Of a stretch of DNA of 64,000 nucleotides, positions 1-9,611 are shown piece after piece. The position numbers and the translations under genes were made by a program. The notes under the pieces are model-generated. The model was not told the origin of the DNA. It was given only the letters and a program-made list of their open reading frames with translations, and ran no database searches. This stretch comes from Microbacterium amylolyticum (lineage in GTDB: Bacteria; Actinomycetota; Actinomycetes; Actinomycetales; Microbacteriaceae), in the NCBI RefSeq assembly GCF_011046975.1, contig NZ_CP049253.1, forward strand, positions 372,001 through 436,000. Reading direction: 5' to 3'. Position 1 is the stretch's first letter. Every line of letters starts with the position of its first letter.

Positions 1-676
1 CGCGGCCGAGCACCAAAACCAGACGAGAACCCTGAACACCAATCAGCACGTCGACGCCGAGCTTACGAGCGCGTCGCCTGACCAGATCGACGTCGAAGCT
101 CGATGGCGTTGTTCCGACCAAAACGCTGACCTCGCCATGACCGTGCCATCCGAGGGCGGCGATTCGGCTGGGGAGCTCGTCGTCTGCTTCGCCCGTGAGG
201 ATCGTGTCGACAACGAGTGCTTCGAGCCGTGCATCCCACAGGCCGCGAGACTCTGCTGCGCGTGCGTACACATCCGCTGCCGTGAAGGCGACTTCGCGCG
301 AGTACAGAAGAATCGCTTCGCGCAGGTGTTCCCCCCGATCGGCAACCTTTTCCTCGGTCACTTCCACACTGACGCGCACAAGCTGAAGCGTTTGCTGCAG
401 GCTAATGCTGCGCAGCAGTTCGCGCGGGGCGGCCGCGAAGATGTCGGCGGCGATCGTCGGGGTCTCGTTGGGGTTTTCGTACCACTCGATAAACGAGGTG
501 ATCCCCGTTTGAGCGACAAGCCCGACTGCCGAGCGCCGTGCGGGCGGCATCTCGGAGTACCAGGGGAGAGAGTCTTCGAGACGGCGAAGCGTTGCCGTCG
601 AAATATCACCCGAGATTCGACGCAACCACGCGAGAGTGGTCTGTTTGTCCAGGGGAGCTGCGGTGCTGTCGGTCAT
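1..676 (-). CDS. PucR/CdaR-family transcriptional regulator, FasR-like (C-terminus outside window)
   Basis: The reading frame runs on the minus strand from ATG at 676 to the window edge (225 codons). The product begins MTDSTAAPLDKQTTLAWLRR and contains the stretch SRLVLVLGR near the edge, where the GGDEF-like middle domain of PucR-type regulators is expected. The C-terminal helix-turn-helix lies outside the window. In actinobacteria a PucR-type protein (FasR in Streptomyces) sits beside the fab genes and activates fatty-acid synthesis. Placement directly downstream of aceE, which supplies acetyl-CoA, fits that role, but the fab genes are not visible here. The regulator name is therefore inference from family and position. 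Confidence 0.7.
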   Translation of the reverse strand, partial: MTDSTAAPLDKQTTLAWLRRISGDISTATLRRLEDSLPWYSEMPPARRSAVGLVAQTGITSFIEWYENPNETPTIAADIFAAAPRELLRSISLQQTLQLVRVSVEVTEEKVADRGEHLREAILLYSREVAFTAADVYARAAESRGLWDARLEALVVDTILTGEADDELPSRIAALGWHGHGEVSVLVGTTPSSFDVDLVRRRARKLGVDVLIGVQGSRLVLVLGR

Positions 677-773
677 CGTTGTCCTTCGTGCCACGCGATC
701 TGATGTGCGAGGGGCAGCTTGGCATCAGAGAACGCGCGGGGCCCCGGAAGGGAGCCCCGCGCGTGAGGGTGTC

Positions 774-3503
774 TCAGGCGTCGCCGCCCGCGTTTCCGGA
801 CGTACCGGCGTTGACGTCGTGCAGACGGTACTTCTCGATGGCCTGGGCGACGAGACTGCGCTCGACCTTGCCCTGGTCAGCGAGCATCTGCAGCGCCTTG
901 ACGACCATCGAGGGGCCATCGACCTTGAAGAAACGACGTGCTGCCGCGCGCGTGTCGCTGAAGCCGAAGCCATCGGCGCCAAGCGTGCCGTAGGGACCGG
1001 GGATCCAGTTGCGAATCTGGTCCTGGACGGCGTGCATGTAGTCGCTAGTCGCGACGAAGGGCTGGCCTTCGGCGTGCTTCAGCTTCTCGGTGATGTACGC
1101 CGTGCGCGGCTCTTCGGTGGGGTTCAGGAAGTTGTGCTCGTCGGCCGCGAGGCCGTCCTGACGCAGTTCGTTCCAGCTGGTGACCGACCAGACATCGGCG
1201 ACAACGCCCCAGTCTTCCTTGAGCAGCTCCTGTGCCTCCATCGCCCACGGCACGCCGACACCGGAAGCGAGCAGCTGCACGCGGTGCCCGTCGCCCGAGC
1301 CTTCGGAAACGCGGTGAAGGCCCTTGACGATGCCCTCGACATCGACATTCTCCGGCTCGGCCGGCTGACGCATTGGCTCGTTGTAGATCGTCAGGTAGTA
1401 CATGACGTCGGGGTCGGGGTGGTTGCCGCCGTACATCCGCTCAATACCCGACTGAACGATGTGCGAAATCTCGTACCCGAATGCGGGGTCGTAGATGATC
1501 GTCGCGGGGTTCGTCGAGGCCAGGAGCGGCGAGTGGCCGTCCATGTGCTGGGTTCCCTCACCCGTCAGGGTGGTTCGCCCGGCGGTGGCGCCGATGATGA
1601 AGCCCTTACCCATCTGGTCGCCGGCGGCCCAGAAAGCGTCGCCCGTGCGCTGGTACCCGAACATCGAGTAGAAGATGTAGACAGGGATGAGCGTTTCGCC
1701 GTGCGTCGAGTATGACGTGGACGTTGCGGTGAACGCTGCAACAGCGCCCGCCTCATTGATACCGACGTGCAGGATCTGTCCCTGCGGGCTCTCCTTGTAG
1801 GCGAGCAGCAGGTCGCGGTCAACCGAGGTGTAGTTCTGACCGTTGGGGTTGTAGATCTTGGCGGACGGGAAGTACGAGTCCATGCCGAAGGTGCGCGCCT
1901 CGTCGGGGATGATCGGCACGATGCGGTTGCCGAAGCCCTTGACGCGCATCAGGTCCTTGAGCAGTCGAACGAACGCCATTGTCGTGGCGATCTCCTGGCT
2001 GCCCGAGCCCTTCTTGGGGAGCGCGTAGTCCTTGTCCTTCGGGAGCTCCATCGGCACGTTCGTGACACGGCGCTCAGGGAGGAAACCACCGAGATCACGG
2101 CGACGCTCCAGCATGTACTGGATCGTCTCGTCCTTTTCGCCCGGGTGGAAGTACGGCGGACGGTACGGGTCTTCTTCCAGCTGCTTGTCCGTGATCGGAA
2201 TGTGCATTGTGTCGCGGAACATCTTGAGGTCCTCGAGCGACATCTTCTTCATCTGGTGGGTCGCGTTGCGGCCCTCGAAGTGCGGACCGAGGCCGTAACC
2301 CTTGATGGTGTGCGCGAGAATGACCGTCGGCTGGCCTTTGTGCTCCATCGCCGCCTTGAACGACGCGTACACCTTGCGGTAGTCGTGACCACCGCGCTGC
2401 AGGCCCCAGATCTCATCGTCTGAGTAGTTCTCAACGAGCTTTAGCGCGCGGGGATCCCGACCGAAGAAGTTCTCGCGAACGTAGGCGCCATCTTCCGTCT
2501 TGTAGGTCTGGAAGTCGCCGTCGGGCGTGGTGTTCATGAGGTTGAGCAGCGCGCCATCGGTGTCGCGGGCGAGAAGGTCGTCCCAGCCACGGCCCCAGAT
2601 GAGCTTGATGACGTTCCAGCCCGCACCGCGGAAGTAGCTCTCGAGCTCCTGGATGATCTTGCCGTTGCCGCGAACCGGACCGTCGAGACGCTGCAGGTTG
2701 CAGTTGATCACGAACGTGAGGTTGTCGAGGCCTTCGTTTGCTGCGACCTGCAGCTGACCCCGCGACTCGACCTCGTCCATTTCACCGTCGCCGAGGAACG
2801 CCCAGACGTGCGAGTCGCCGACCGGCTTAATGCCGCGCGCTTCAAGATAACGATTCGACATCGCCTGGTAGATCGCGTTGATCGGGCCGAGACCCATCGA
2901 CACGGTCGGGAACTGCCAAAACTCCGGCAGCATGCGCGGGTGCGGGTAGGACGGGATGCCATTTGGCGACGCCGACTTCTCCTGGCGGAACCCGTCGAGC
3001 TGCTGCTCCGTGATGCGACCTTCGAGGAATGCGCGAGCGTACATACCGGGGGAGGCATGTCCCTGGTAGAAGATCTGGTCGCCACCGACCTTGTGGTCAA
3101 GGCCGCGGAAGAAGTGGTTGTGACCGACCTCGTAAAGCGACGCTGCCGACGCGTACGTCGAAATATGACCACCGACGCCAACGCCGGGACGCTGAGCACG
3201 GTGCACCGTGACAGCCGCATTCCAGCGGATCCAGTGGCGGTAACGGCGCTCGAGCTCCTCGTCTCCGGGGAACGCGGGCTCATCCTCCGCCGAGATGGTG
3301 TTGACATAGTCCGTTGTGGGAACCATGGGAACACCGAGTCGACGCTCCTTCGAGCGCGAGAGAAGGCTAAGCATCACCTCGCGACCGCGCTGCGAGCCCT
3401 TGGCATCAACGAGCTGGTCGAGCGACTCCTGCCATTCGGCGGTCTCTTCGGGGTCGCTGTCCTGCGCACCCTGCGAGTACGGATCCTGATCGTGAACTGC
3501 CAC
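774..3503 (-). CDS. aceE: Pyruvate dehydrogenase E1 component, homodimeric type
   Basis: This 909-residue protein has the size and layout of AceE, the thiamine-diphosphate E1 enzyme that decarboxylates pyruvate and passes the acetyl group to lipoyl-E2. The thiamine-binding motif is clear: [10 protein letters not shown], followed about 30 residues later by NCN ([12 protein letters not shown]). The start at 3503 gives [20 protein letters not shown], a normal actinobacterial N-terminus. The E2/E3 genes are not adjacent, as is usual in actinobacteria where E2 is shared with oxoglutarate dehydrogenase. The next gene on the same strand is the PucR-type regulator, 97 bp downstream. Confidence 0.97.
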   Translation of the reverse strand: MAVHDQDPYSQGAQDSDPEETAEWQESLDQLVDAKGSQRGREVMLSLLSRSKERRLGVPMVPTTDYVNTISAEDEPAFPGDEELERRYRHWIRWNAAVTVHRAQRPGVGVGGHISTYASAASLYEVGHNHFFRGLDHKVGGDQIFYQGHASPGMYARAFLEGRITEQQLDGFRQEKSASPNGIPSYPHPRMLPEFWQFPTVSMGLGPINAIYQAMSNRYLEARGIKPVGDSHVWAFLGDGEMDEVESRGQLQVAANEGLDNLTFVINCNLQRLDGPVRGNGKIIQELESYFRGAGWNVIKLIWGRGWDDLLARDTDGALLNLMNTTPDGDFQTYKTEDGAYVRENFFGRDPRALKLVENYSDDEIWGLQRGGHDYRKVYASFKAAMEHKGQPTVILAHTIKGYGLGPHFEGRNATHQMKKMSLEDLKMFRDTMHIPITDKQLEEDPYRPPYFHPGEKDETIQYMLERRRDLGGFLPERRVTNVPMELPKDKDYALPKKGSGSQEIATTMAFVRLLKDLMRVKGFGNRIVPIIPDEARTFGMDSYFPSAKIYNPNGQNYTSVDRDLLLAYKESPQGQILHVGINEAGAVAAFTATSTSYSTHGETLIPVYIFYSMFGYQRTGDAFWAAGDQMGKGFIIGATAGRTTLTGEGTQHMDGHSPLLASTNPATIIYDPAFGYEISHIVQSGIERMYGGNHPDPDVMYYLTIYNEPMRQPAEPENVDVEGIVKGLHRVSEGSGDGHRVQLLASGVGVPWAMEAQELLKEDWGVVADVWSVTSWNELRQDGLAADEHNFLNPTEEPRTAYITEKLKHAEGQPFVATSDYMHAVQDQIRNWIPGPYGTLGADGFGFSDTRAAARRFFKVDGPSMVVKALQMLADQGKVERSLVAQAIEKYRLHDVNAGTSGNAGGDA

Positions 3504-3702
3504 CAGGTGACCTTTCGTCGTGCGGGCAGATCATGCCCAAAGAATGGTTCGTGGCGCGCGCTGTTGCCCCGTTTGTGATCGGGATCGCCGCACGCGTATG
3601 GACCCACACTACCGACTGTCCACGGTGCGGCGCTGATTATTGCCGTCGGCTGGACATCAGCCCGGAACTCTACGCGCAGTCATGCGTAGACTAAACGAAC
3701 AC

Positions 3703-3775
<73 letters not shown>

Positions 3776-3776
3776 C

Positions 3777-4508
3777 GTGAAAGCCGCTCCTTCCGACCAG
3801 CGCCTGCTCCTCGACATTGTCGACCTTGACGCCCGCATCGAACGCGCCGAGGCGGCTCGTCGCAATCCACCGCAGGCCGCGCGGGTGAAGGAACTGATCG
3901 CTCGTCGCAATGAGCTCGGCCGTGATCTTGTCTCGCGCAGCAACGCACGGGACGACCTGAAGCTGTCGCTGGCGCGCGTGGAGAGCGATATTGACGTCGC
4001 TCGTAAGCGCACGGACCGCGATCGCGATCGTCTTGGCCGCACGGCCATCGCTCGCGACGCGCAGGCGTTGGAAAGCGAGATCGCCTCACTCGCCGTGCGC
4101 ATCGACGCTCTGGAGACACAGCAGCTCGACCTCATGGAGCAGCTGGAAACGGCAGAGGCCGCGGTTGCCGAGCAGCAGGCGATTCTTGACGCCGTCACGG
4201 CCGAGGGGCAGCAGCTGAGCATTGAGGCAAAAGACGCCATCCAGAAGGCGTCAGAAGAGATCACGGCCCTCACACGCGATCGCGCAGCTGTCGCAGAGCG
4301 CATTCCCGACGATCTGCTGGCCGAGTACACGCGGATCGCCGCTCGTCAGGTCGGTGCGGGGCTGTTCCAGCACGGAACGTGTGGCGGATGCCACATCGCG
4401 TTGTCCCCGACGGGACTGTCCGCTTTGCAGGCGACGCCCCTGTCCGATGTCGCGCATTGCGAAGACTGCGGCTGCATCATCATCCGCACCGAGGAATCGG
4501 GGCTGTGA
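3777..4508 (+). CDS. C4-type zinc-ribbon, coiled-coil protein
   Basis: The 243-residue protein begins MKAAPSDQRLLLDIVDLDAR. It has a long charged helical middle (about residues 20-170, heptad-like, predicted coiled coil) and a C-terminal zinc ribbon with two CxxC pairs (CGGC and CEDC) near residues 202-236. This is the arrangement of the widespread C4-type zinc-ribbon family, whose precise role is unsettled; nucleic-acid binding is assumed. The GTG start gives the family-typical MKA..P..Q N-terminus, so it is probably correct although it lies one base after tRNA-Val and has no room for its own leader. Its stop overlaps the GTG of the RNase H-like gene (GTGA). Confidence 0.85.
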   Translation: MKAAPSDQRLLLDIVDLDARIERAEAARRNPPQAARVKELIARRNELGRDLVSRSNARDDLKLSLARVESDIDVARKRTDRDRDRLGRTAIARDAQALESEIASLAVRIDALETQQLDLMEQLETAEAAVAEQQAILDAVTAEGQQLSIEAKDAIQKASEEITALTRDRAAVAERIPDDLLAEYTRIAARQVGAGLFQHGTCGGCHIALSPTGLSALQATPLSDVAHCEDCGCIIIRTEESGL

Positions 4509-4984
4509 GCGACACGCAGCTCGTCGTCGAGGCGGACGGCGGCTCGCGCGGGAATCCCGGCGTCGCAGCAGGTGGCGCTGTTGTCATCGACCCTCGTTCG
4601 GGTGGCGTTGTCTCGGAAATCGGGGCGTACGTCGGCATCGCAACGAACAACGTCGCGGAGTACACGGGCATGATCGCCGGAATGCGCGCGGCGCTCGAGC
4701 TCGGCGCCACGCGCATTCACGTGCGTATGGACTCGAAGTTGGTCGTGGAGCAGATGACGGGCCGCTGGAAGATCAAGCACGCCGATATGAAGGCCTTGGC
4801 CGCCAAGGCAAAGGACCTCGTTGCGTCCACCCCCGTCACATACGAGTGGATCCCGCGGGCAGAGAACGCGCGCGCAGACGCGATGGCGAATGAGTCGATG
4901 GACTCTCGTGAGAGCTTTCGCCGCGACCGCGGAGCGCCGGTTGCACACACCCCAGAGGCGATCTCGGACGACACGCTGTTCTGA
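4505..4984 (+). CDS. RNase HI-like (reverse-transcriptase-like fold) protein
   Basis: The 159-residue product starts at GTG 4505, overlapping the preceding stop by 4 nt, which implies translational coupling. The acidic active-site residues of RNase HI are present in order: D in EADGGSRGNPG, E in NNVAEYTGM, D in RMDSKLVVEQ, and D in NARADAMANE. It should degrade the RNA strand of RNA:DNA hybrids. In mycobacteria a similar domain is fused to a CobC-like phosphatase; no phosphatase domain is present here. It sits directly before RNase P RNA, forming an RNA-processing neighbourhood. Confidence 0.85.
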   Translation: MSDTQLVVEADGGSRGNPGVAAGGAVVIDPRSGGVVSEIGAYVGIATNNVAEYTGMIAGMRAALELGATRIHVRMDSKLVVEQMTGRWKIKHADMKALAAKAKDLVASTPVTYEWIPRAENARADAMANESMDSRESFRRDRGAPVAHTPEAISDDTLF

Positions 4985-5014
4985 CTACCAGCTTGCACGC
5001 CGTAGGCTGAAGAG

Positions 5015-5381
5015 GTGAACGGGTCGGCTGGACGATCGCGTCGTGTGAAACATCGCGCCGAGGAACGTCCGGGCTCCGCAGGGCATGGTGGTGGGTAACG
5101 CCCACCCGGAGTGATCCGCGAGAAAGTGCAACAGAAAGTAGACCGCCGGCTCCGGCCGGTAAGGGTGAAACGGTGGTGTAAGAGACCACCAGGGGCTGTG
5201 GTGACACGGCTCGCTGGGTAAACCTCACCAGGAGCAAGACCAACAGGGAATGTTGACGCGGCCCGCCGAGTTCCCGGGTAGGTTGCTAGAGCGGCGCGGC
5301 AACGTGTCGCCGAGAGAGATGATCGTCGACGGAGGCTCGCCCCTCCTGAACAGAACCCGGCGTACAGGCCGACCCGTTCAC
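5015..5381 (+). ncRNA. rnpB: RNase P RNA (catalytic subunit)
   Basis: Class A bacterial RNase P RNA. The outer helix pairs GTGAACGGGTCGGC at the 5' end with GCCGACCCGTTCAC at the 3' end. Conserved core blocks appear in the right order: GAGGAACGTCCGGGCTCC, ACAGAAAGTAGACCGCC, AAGGGTGAAACGGTGG, GTAAGAGACCACC, and ACAGAACCCGGCGTACAGG. The length of about 367 nt fits high-GC Gram-positives. It processes tRNA 5' ends. End positions are set by the outer helix and could be a few bases longer. A strong hairpin follows at 5387. Confidence 0.95.
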
Positions 5382-5386
5382 ACACA

Positions 5387-5429
5387 ACGGAGAAGGACCC
5401 CCACCGAAACGGTGGGGGTCCTTCTCCGT
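5387..5429. terminator. Bidirectional terminator between rnpB and ppgK
   Basis: A perfect 20-bp hairpin with an AAA triloop (arms 5387-5406 and 5410-5429) lies between the convergent rnpB and ppgK. No long T-tract follows, as is common in high-GC actinobacteria. It would serve transcripts from both sides. Confidence 0.85.
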
Positions 5430-5433
5430 GTGA

Positions 5434-6195
5434 TCAGTGTGCGGAACGAACTAGCGAGGCTGCTCCGATGATGCCCGCGTTGTTCTGGTGATGAGCGACC
5501 ACGATGGGCGCGCGCGTTTCGATCATGGGGAGGAATTTCTCGGGGTTCTTGGACACGCCACCGCCGACGATGATGAGGTCGGGGGAGAAGAGGAACTCGA
5601 TGTGTGCGTACACCTTCTGCAGGCGTGCGGCCCACTTGGACCACGAAATGTCAGCGCGCTCCCGGGCCGATGCCGACGCCCACTTCTCGATGCTGTCACC
5701 CTTCCAGATGAGGTGACCGAGCTCCGAGTTAGGCACAAGCTTGCCGTCGAAGAGGAACGCCGAACCGATGCCTGTTCCCAGCGTCGTCATGATCGTCAGG
5801 CCCTGCTGGTCCTTGGCGGCTCCGTACTCGAGCTCAGCAAGCCCCGCGGCGTCTGCGTCGTTGACGAAGTGAATTTCGCGGCCGAGCGCGTCGCTGAAGA
5901 GCTTGTCGGCCTCGAGGTTGATCCACGCATCCGACACGTTCGCCGCCGACAGCGTCACGCCGTTCTTGACGATCGTCGGGAAGCACACACCAACCGGCAG
6001 CGTTCCCGCGTCGTCGCCGAGGAGCTCGACGAGCTGCTTCGCCGTGTCGAGAACGTCTGGGGGTGTCGCGCCAACCGGGGTAGGAATGCGAACACGCTCA
6101 CTCACGAGATTTCCCGTGACGAGGTCCACAATTCCGGCTTTCATGCCAGTTCCACCGATATCAATGCCGATTGCGCGCTCGGGTGCCTGCGTCAT
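5434..6195 (-). CDS. ppgK: Polyphosphate glucokinase (ROK family)
   Basis: The 253-residue protein has the N-terminal phosphate-binding motif IGIDIGGTGMKAGIVD and a second motif TTLGTGIGSAFLFDGKLVPN typical of actinobacterial polyphosphate glucokinases. These phosphorylate glucose with polyphosphate (and usually ATP). The C-terminal stretch SWSKWAARLQKVYAHIEFLFSPDL is also characteristic of PpgK rather than repressor-type ROK proteins, and there is no DNA-binding domain. It stands alone between two strong terminators. Confidence 0.92.
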   Translation of the reverse strand: MTQAPERAIGIDIGGTGMKAGIVDLVTGNLVSERVRIPTPVGATPPDVLDTAKQLVELLGDDAGTLPVGVCFPTIVKNGVTLSAANVSDAWINLEADKLFSDALGREIHFVNDADAAGLAELEYGAAKDQQGLTIMTTLGTGIGSAFLFDGKLVPNSELGHLIWKGDSIEKWASASARERADISWSKWAARLQKVYAHIEFLFSPDLIIVGGGVSKNPEKFLPMIETRAPIVVAHHQNNAGIIGAASLVRSAH

Positions 6196-6245
6196 GAAGT
6201 TCAGCCTACGGCATCACGGGGCCCGGCCGTGTACGCGCTTACATA

Positions 6246-6289
6246 CAACGGGGCCGGGTATTCCGTGTAGGGAATACCCGGCCCCGTTG
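6246..6289 (-). terminator. Hairpin terminator downstream of rbpA
   Basis: A perfect 19-bp inverted repeat (6246-6264 with 6271-6289, 6-nt loop) lies 12 bp after the rbpA stop and 50 bp upstream of ppgK, so it most likely ends the rbpA transcript. Confidence 0.8.
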
Positions 6290-6300
6290 CGAAGACGACG

Positions 6301-6693
6301 TCAGGCGCGCTTGCGCTTGCGGTCGTCCTTCGTCGGGTCATTGCCCTCGCCGCGGCGCTGGCGGATGAACTCGAGTCGCTCTGCGAGGAGCTCCTCAAGC
6401 TCAGGAATGGAACGGCGCTCCAGCAGCATGTCCCAGTGGGTACGTGCTGCCTTCTCGTTCGATCGGTCGACCTCTGCAGAGCCCTGTGGGGTCTGGAGGA
6501 TCGCCTCAGCGCCGCATGTGCGGCATTCCCACACTGCGGGAGCCTCAGCATCGGCCGCGAACATGAGCTGTGTTTCACGGCCGCATTTGCCGCAGACATA
6601 GGTGTGCTCCTGGCGCTCCATGAACACGACGCCCTCTTCGCTCTGAAGGCTTTGGGCGCCGAGACGGATGCCGCGGAGGCTGCGATCTGCCAT
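6301..6693 (-). CDS. rbpA: RNA polymerase-binding protein RbpA
   Basis: The 130-residue product starts MADRSLRGIRLGAQSLQSEE and carries the zinc-binding CGKC...CRTCG motif and the C-terminal sigma-interacting region (RSIPELEELLAERLEF). RbpA is an actinobacteria-specific factor that stabilises open complexes with the principal sigma factor. I chose ATG 6693 over an in-frame start 54 bases upstream because it gives the family N-terminus and has a good ribosome site (GAGAGGACACGAAC) before it. Confidence 0.95.
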   Translation of the reverse strand: MADRSLRGIRLGAQSLQSEEGVVFMERQEHTYVCGKCGRETQLMFAADAEAPAVWECRTCGAEAILQTPQGSAEVDRSNEKAARTHWDMLLERRSIPELEELLAERLEFIRQRRGEGNDPTKDDRKRKRA

Positions 6694-6887
6694 GTTCGTG
6701 TCCTCTCGTCGGATGTCTGGTCTAACGCTCGGGTCTGTGCGGAGCATCCGAATGAATGGGTGAACGACGGGTTTCCCAGCAGATCCTCAGTCGCCATTAA
6801 CTGCTCTGCCGCCGGGTGGAGAAGACGCTTTTCACCGCGAACGTAGCGCTACACGGGGCGCTGGTCAACACCTCTCGTTGGCGATGA

Positions 6888-7679
6888 TCATCTGCCGAAG
6901 TGCTGGAGGGCGAGGTCAGCGCGGTCGGTCACGATGCCATCAACACCAATCGCGGCGAGCCTGTCCATATCGGCCAGCTCATTCACCGTCCATACATGCA
7001 CCTCGGCCCCGCACGCGTGTGCCGCATCCACGAAAGCCGGTGTGACGATTCGAACGCGCCCGTGACGCTCGGGCACCTGTAGCGCGTCGATGCCCCGAAG
7101 GGCGCGGGCGGTTGCTCGACGCCACCGCAGACGGGATGCGGCGTACGCCTGCGCAACGGTTGATGTGCCCGCCGACGTCGCCGGGGCGCCGCCGATCGCG
7201 CGCGCTGCTCGCATCGCTGCTTGCCGTCGACGATCGCTGAAGCTGGTCAGCAGCACGCGCTCGGCGAATTGTCCGGCGATGCGTCCCGCTTCGTGTGCGG
7301 CGGCATCAGCCTTGACGTCGATATTGAATCGGACTCCCGGAAAGCCGGCGAGTGCGTCGGCGAGCCTGGCGAGGCCACCGCGGGTCGCCATCATCTCTTC
7401 GAGTTCGTGCGTCGTGACGTCGGAGATTCGTCGAGGATCGCCGAGAATGCGCTCGAGGCGATCGTCGTGGAACAGGACAATCTGCCCGTCGGATGTCCTG
7501 TGACAGTCGGACTCGATGATGTCCGCTCCGACGGCTTCCGCCGCGGCAATGGCTGCGACGGAATTCTCGAGAATGCCGTCCGCTCGCATCTCGTCGGTCA
7601 CGAGGCCTCGGTGCGCAAGTATCCTCGGCGATTCCAACCCGCGCAGGAACGGATGAACAGTGCGATCGGGGTTCGCCAT
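6888..7679 (-). CDS. Glycerophosphodiester phosphodiesterase
   Basis: This 263-residue protein has the GDPD fold signatures ILAHRG (about residues 19-24), ENS, IIESDCHRTSDGQIVLFHDD and a late VHVWTVNELADMDRL typical of the TIM-barrel C-terminus. It hydrolyses deacylated phospholipid diesters to glycerol-3-phosphate and an alcohol. There is no signal peptide, so it is likely cytoplasmic. It is a single gene upstream of rbpA on the same strand with a 194-bp gap. The substrate is not readable from sequence. Confidence 0.9.
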   Translation of the reverse strand: MANPDRTVHPFLRGLESPRILAHRGLVTDEMRADGILENSVAAIAAAEAVGADIIESDCHRTSDGQIVLFHDDRLERILGDPRRISDVTTHELEEMMATRGGLARLADALAGFPGVRFNIDVKADAAAHEAGRIAGQFAERVLLTSFSDRRRQAAMRAARAIGGAPATSAGTSTVAQAYAASRLRWRRATARALRGIDALQVPERHGRVRIVTPAFVDAAHACGAEVHVWTVNELADMDRLAAIGVDGIVTDRADLALQHFGR

Positions 7680-7798
7680 GGGCCGAAACTATCACCGCTC
7701 CGGCGAGGTGCAGGATGGAGCCGGCTACCCCGGGTAAAGTTGCGGCGACCCTGTTCGGCAATGCCGGACACCCCAGCACGACTTCAGGAGTCCCGAAA

Positions 7799-8569
7799 GT
7801 GTCTGAGCCTCTTCCCGCCGGTTCGTTCAACGGCAAGACCGTTCTCGTCACCGGCTCATCGCGCGGTGTCGGAGCGGACACTGTTCGCTACCTGGCCGCT
7901 GCCGGAGCGAACGTTGTCATCAACTTCCGGAACAAGGCTCCCCGGGCGGAGAAGCTTGCGCGTGAGGTTCACGAGAAGCACGGCGCGCAGACGCTCGTTG
8001 TCGGCACGGATCTCACCGATGCGGAGTCCGTGGCCTCAATGATGGGCGCCGTGAAGGACGTTTTCGGCGGGCTGGACGTGCTCGTTCTGAACGCCTCGGG
8101 CGGCATGGAACAGAACATGGGCGAGGACTACGCCATGCGTCTCAACCGTGACGCTCAGGTGGGTGTGCTGGACGCTGCGCTTCCGCTGCTGGGCCCCGGC
8201 ACCCGCGTGGTGTTCGTGACGAGTCACCAGGCGCACTTCATCCGGACGACGCCGACGATGCCGGAGTACGAGCCTGTCGCACTCTCGAAGCGCGCCGGGG
8301 AAGACGCTCTTCGGGAACGCATCCCGGAGCTCGCCGAGAAGGGCATCGACCTCGTCGTCGTTTCCGGAGACATGATCGAGGGCACGATTACGGCGACGCT
8401 TCTCGAGCGTTCCAACCCCGGTGCAATTGAAACGCGTCGTGAGCAGGCAGGAAAGCTGCTCAACGTTGCGGAGTTTGCGGCCGAGATCGCCAGTGCGGCG
8501 CACGAGCCGATTCCCGCCAACAACGAGCGGATTGTCGGCGATACCTCAAGCTTCAACGGCGTCAGCTAA
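7799..8569 (+). CDS. SDR family oxidoreductase
   Basis: The 256-residue product has the classical NAD(P)-binding motif VLVTGSSRGVGADT near the N-terminus, NASGG at the NAG position, and a later catalytic region (VTSHQAHF ... YEPVALSKRAGEDAL) in which Y-E-P-V-A-L-S-K is slightly longer than the standard YxxxK. I chose GTG 7799 because AGGAG lies about 8 nt upstream and it gives a normal SDR N-terminus. An upstream in-frame start at 7715 would add 28 unlikely residues. Substrate unknown. Confidence 0.85.
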   Translation: MSEPLPAGSFNGKTVLVTGSSRGVGADTVRYLAAAGANVVINFRNKAPRAEKLAREVHEKHGAQTLVVGTDLTDAESVASMMGAVKDVFGGLDVLVLNASGGMEQNMGEDYAMRLNRDAQVGVLDAALPLLGPGTRVVFVTSHQAHFIRTTPTMPEYEPVALSKRAGEDALRERIPELAEKGIDLVVVSGDMIEGTITATLLERSNPGAIETRREQAGKLLNVAEFAAEIASAAHEPIPANNERIVGDTSSFNGVS

Positions 8570-8572
8570 CAC

Positions 8573-8604
8573 CGTGAGCGGGGGCCATGGCGCCCCCGCT
8601 CACG
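8573..8604. terminator. Bidirectional terminator between SDR and AEC transporter
   Basis: A 13-bp perfect hairpin (CGTGAGCGGGGGC at 8573-8585 pairing with 8592-8604, 6-nt loop) lies between convergent genes. The AEC stop codon is inside its right arm. Confidence 0.8.
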
Positions 8605-9523
8605 TACCCAGCAGAACAACTGCGACAAACAGAACAGGCACGCACAGGAACGTCGTGAGGAACACGGCGTCCCGAGAGAGCGTGTATCCGATGCCGTAGC
8701 GCTGCGCATAGTTGAAAATGTTCTGGGCGGTGGGGAGCGCGCCAAGGACAACGACGACGAGCAGGGCGTGTCCATCAAGGCCGAAAATGAACCGGCCAAC
8801 GACGTATGCCGCTACCGGCATAACGAACGTTTTCAGCGTCGTGGCCAGAATCACATCGCGCCGGGTGCCCCGGGTCGTGAGCGCACGCTGTCCCGTGAGT
8901 GACATACCGAAGCTGATCAGGATGATCGGCACAGCGGCATGGGCGATGAACGCGATCGGTTCCATCACGATGGCCGGCAGCTCGACGCCGGAGATCGACA
9001 CAGCTACGCCCGTGATCGATCCGATCACGAGAGGGTTGCGGAACCCGCGGCCGAGCGCGCGCCACCACCGTGTCTCTCCGCTCGAGATCCCGTCGAGGAT
9101 GGCGAGCGAGATGGGGGTGAAGACGAGCTGCTGCAGAAGAACAACCGGCGCGGCGTATGCGGCGCTCCCGAGGACATACGTGGAGATCGGGATACCGACG
9201 TTGTTTCCGTTCACCTGGCCCGACGAAAGCGCCCCCATCAGCGTGTCACCCCACGACCGCCGCCAGAGCAGTTTTGCGGTCAGCCCGTAGATGAGAAAGA
9301 TCACGGCAGCGGTGACGGCCGATGCGGGAAGGAGCGCGGAGAATAGGCTTGCGACGTCTGCTTCGCTGAGAACGACGAAGAGCAGAAACGGGTTCAGTAC
9401 GAAGAACGCGAGGCGTCCGAGCACGGCCCCACCGTTGTCGCCGAGAAGGCCAATGCGGCCAATGACATAGCCGATCGTGATGGCGACGCCAACGACGGCG
9501 AACCCCGTGAGCACGCCGATCAT
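8600..9523 (-). CDS. AEC family transporter (auxin-efflux-carrier type)
   Basis: The 307-residue protein is hydrophobic throughout, with about ten predicted membrane segments in two halves. It carries the family-typical motif GQVNGNNVGIPIS (around residue 103) in the first half. AEC proteins export small organic anions or auxin-like compounds, but the substrate cannot be inferred. It is divergent from the UvrA-like gene, with the shared promoter region at 9524-9611. Confidence 0.88.
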   Translation of the reverse strand: MIGVLTGFAVVGVAITIGYVIGRIGLLGDNGGAVLGRLAFFVLNPFLLFVVLSEADVASLFSALLPASAVTAAVIFLIYGLTAKLLWRRSWGDTLMGALSSGQVNGNNVGIPISTYVLGSAAYAAPVVLLQQLVFTPISLAILDGISSGETRWWRALGRGFRNPLVIGSITGVAVSISGVELPAIVMEPIAFIAHAAVPIILISFGMSLTGQRALTTRGTRRDVILATTLKTFVMPVAAYVVGRFIFGLDGHALLVVVVLGALPTAQNIFNYAQRYGIGYTLSRDAVFLTTFLCVPVLFVAVVLLGT

Positions 9524-9611
9524 GCGCGCTGGTATCTGGTCACGGTGATCATCAGGAACACTCTATTCTCGAGGTGTCTTGCTGAGCCCTCCATATGGGA
9601 CGATCAGGTCC

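Noticed and set aside
636-1715. Long plus-strand open frames opposite aceE
   Set aside because: They mirror aceE codons in high-GC DNA, have no recognisable domains and no ribosome site; aceE on the minus strand is certain.
3669-3690. TCTACGC/GCGTAGA inverted repeat before tRNA-Val
   Set aside because: Only 7-bp arms and overlapping the likely -10 region; it may be chance, and no regulator is nearby.
6724-6748. GGAT-N18-GTT upstream of rbpA, resembling a sigma-R type promoter
   Set aside because: The -35 part lacks the second A of GGAA and no expression data are available; rbpA is a sigma-R target in Streptomyces but this match is too weak to annotate.
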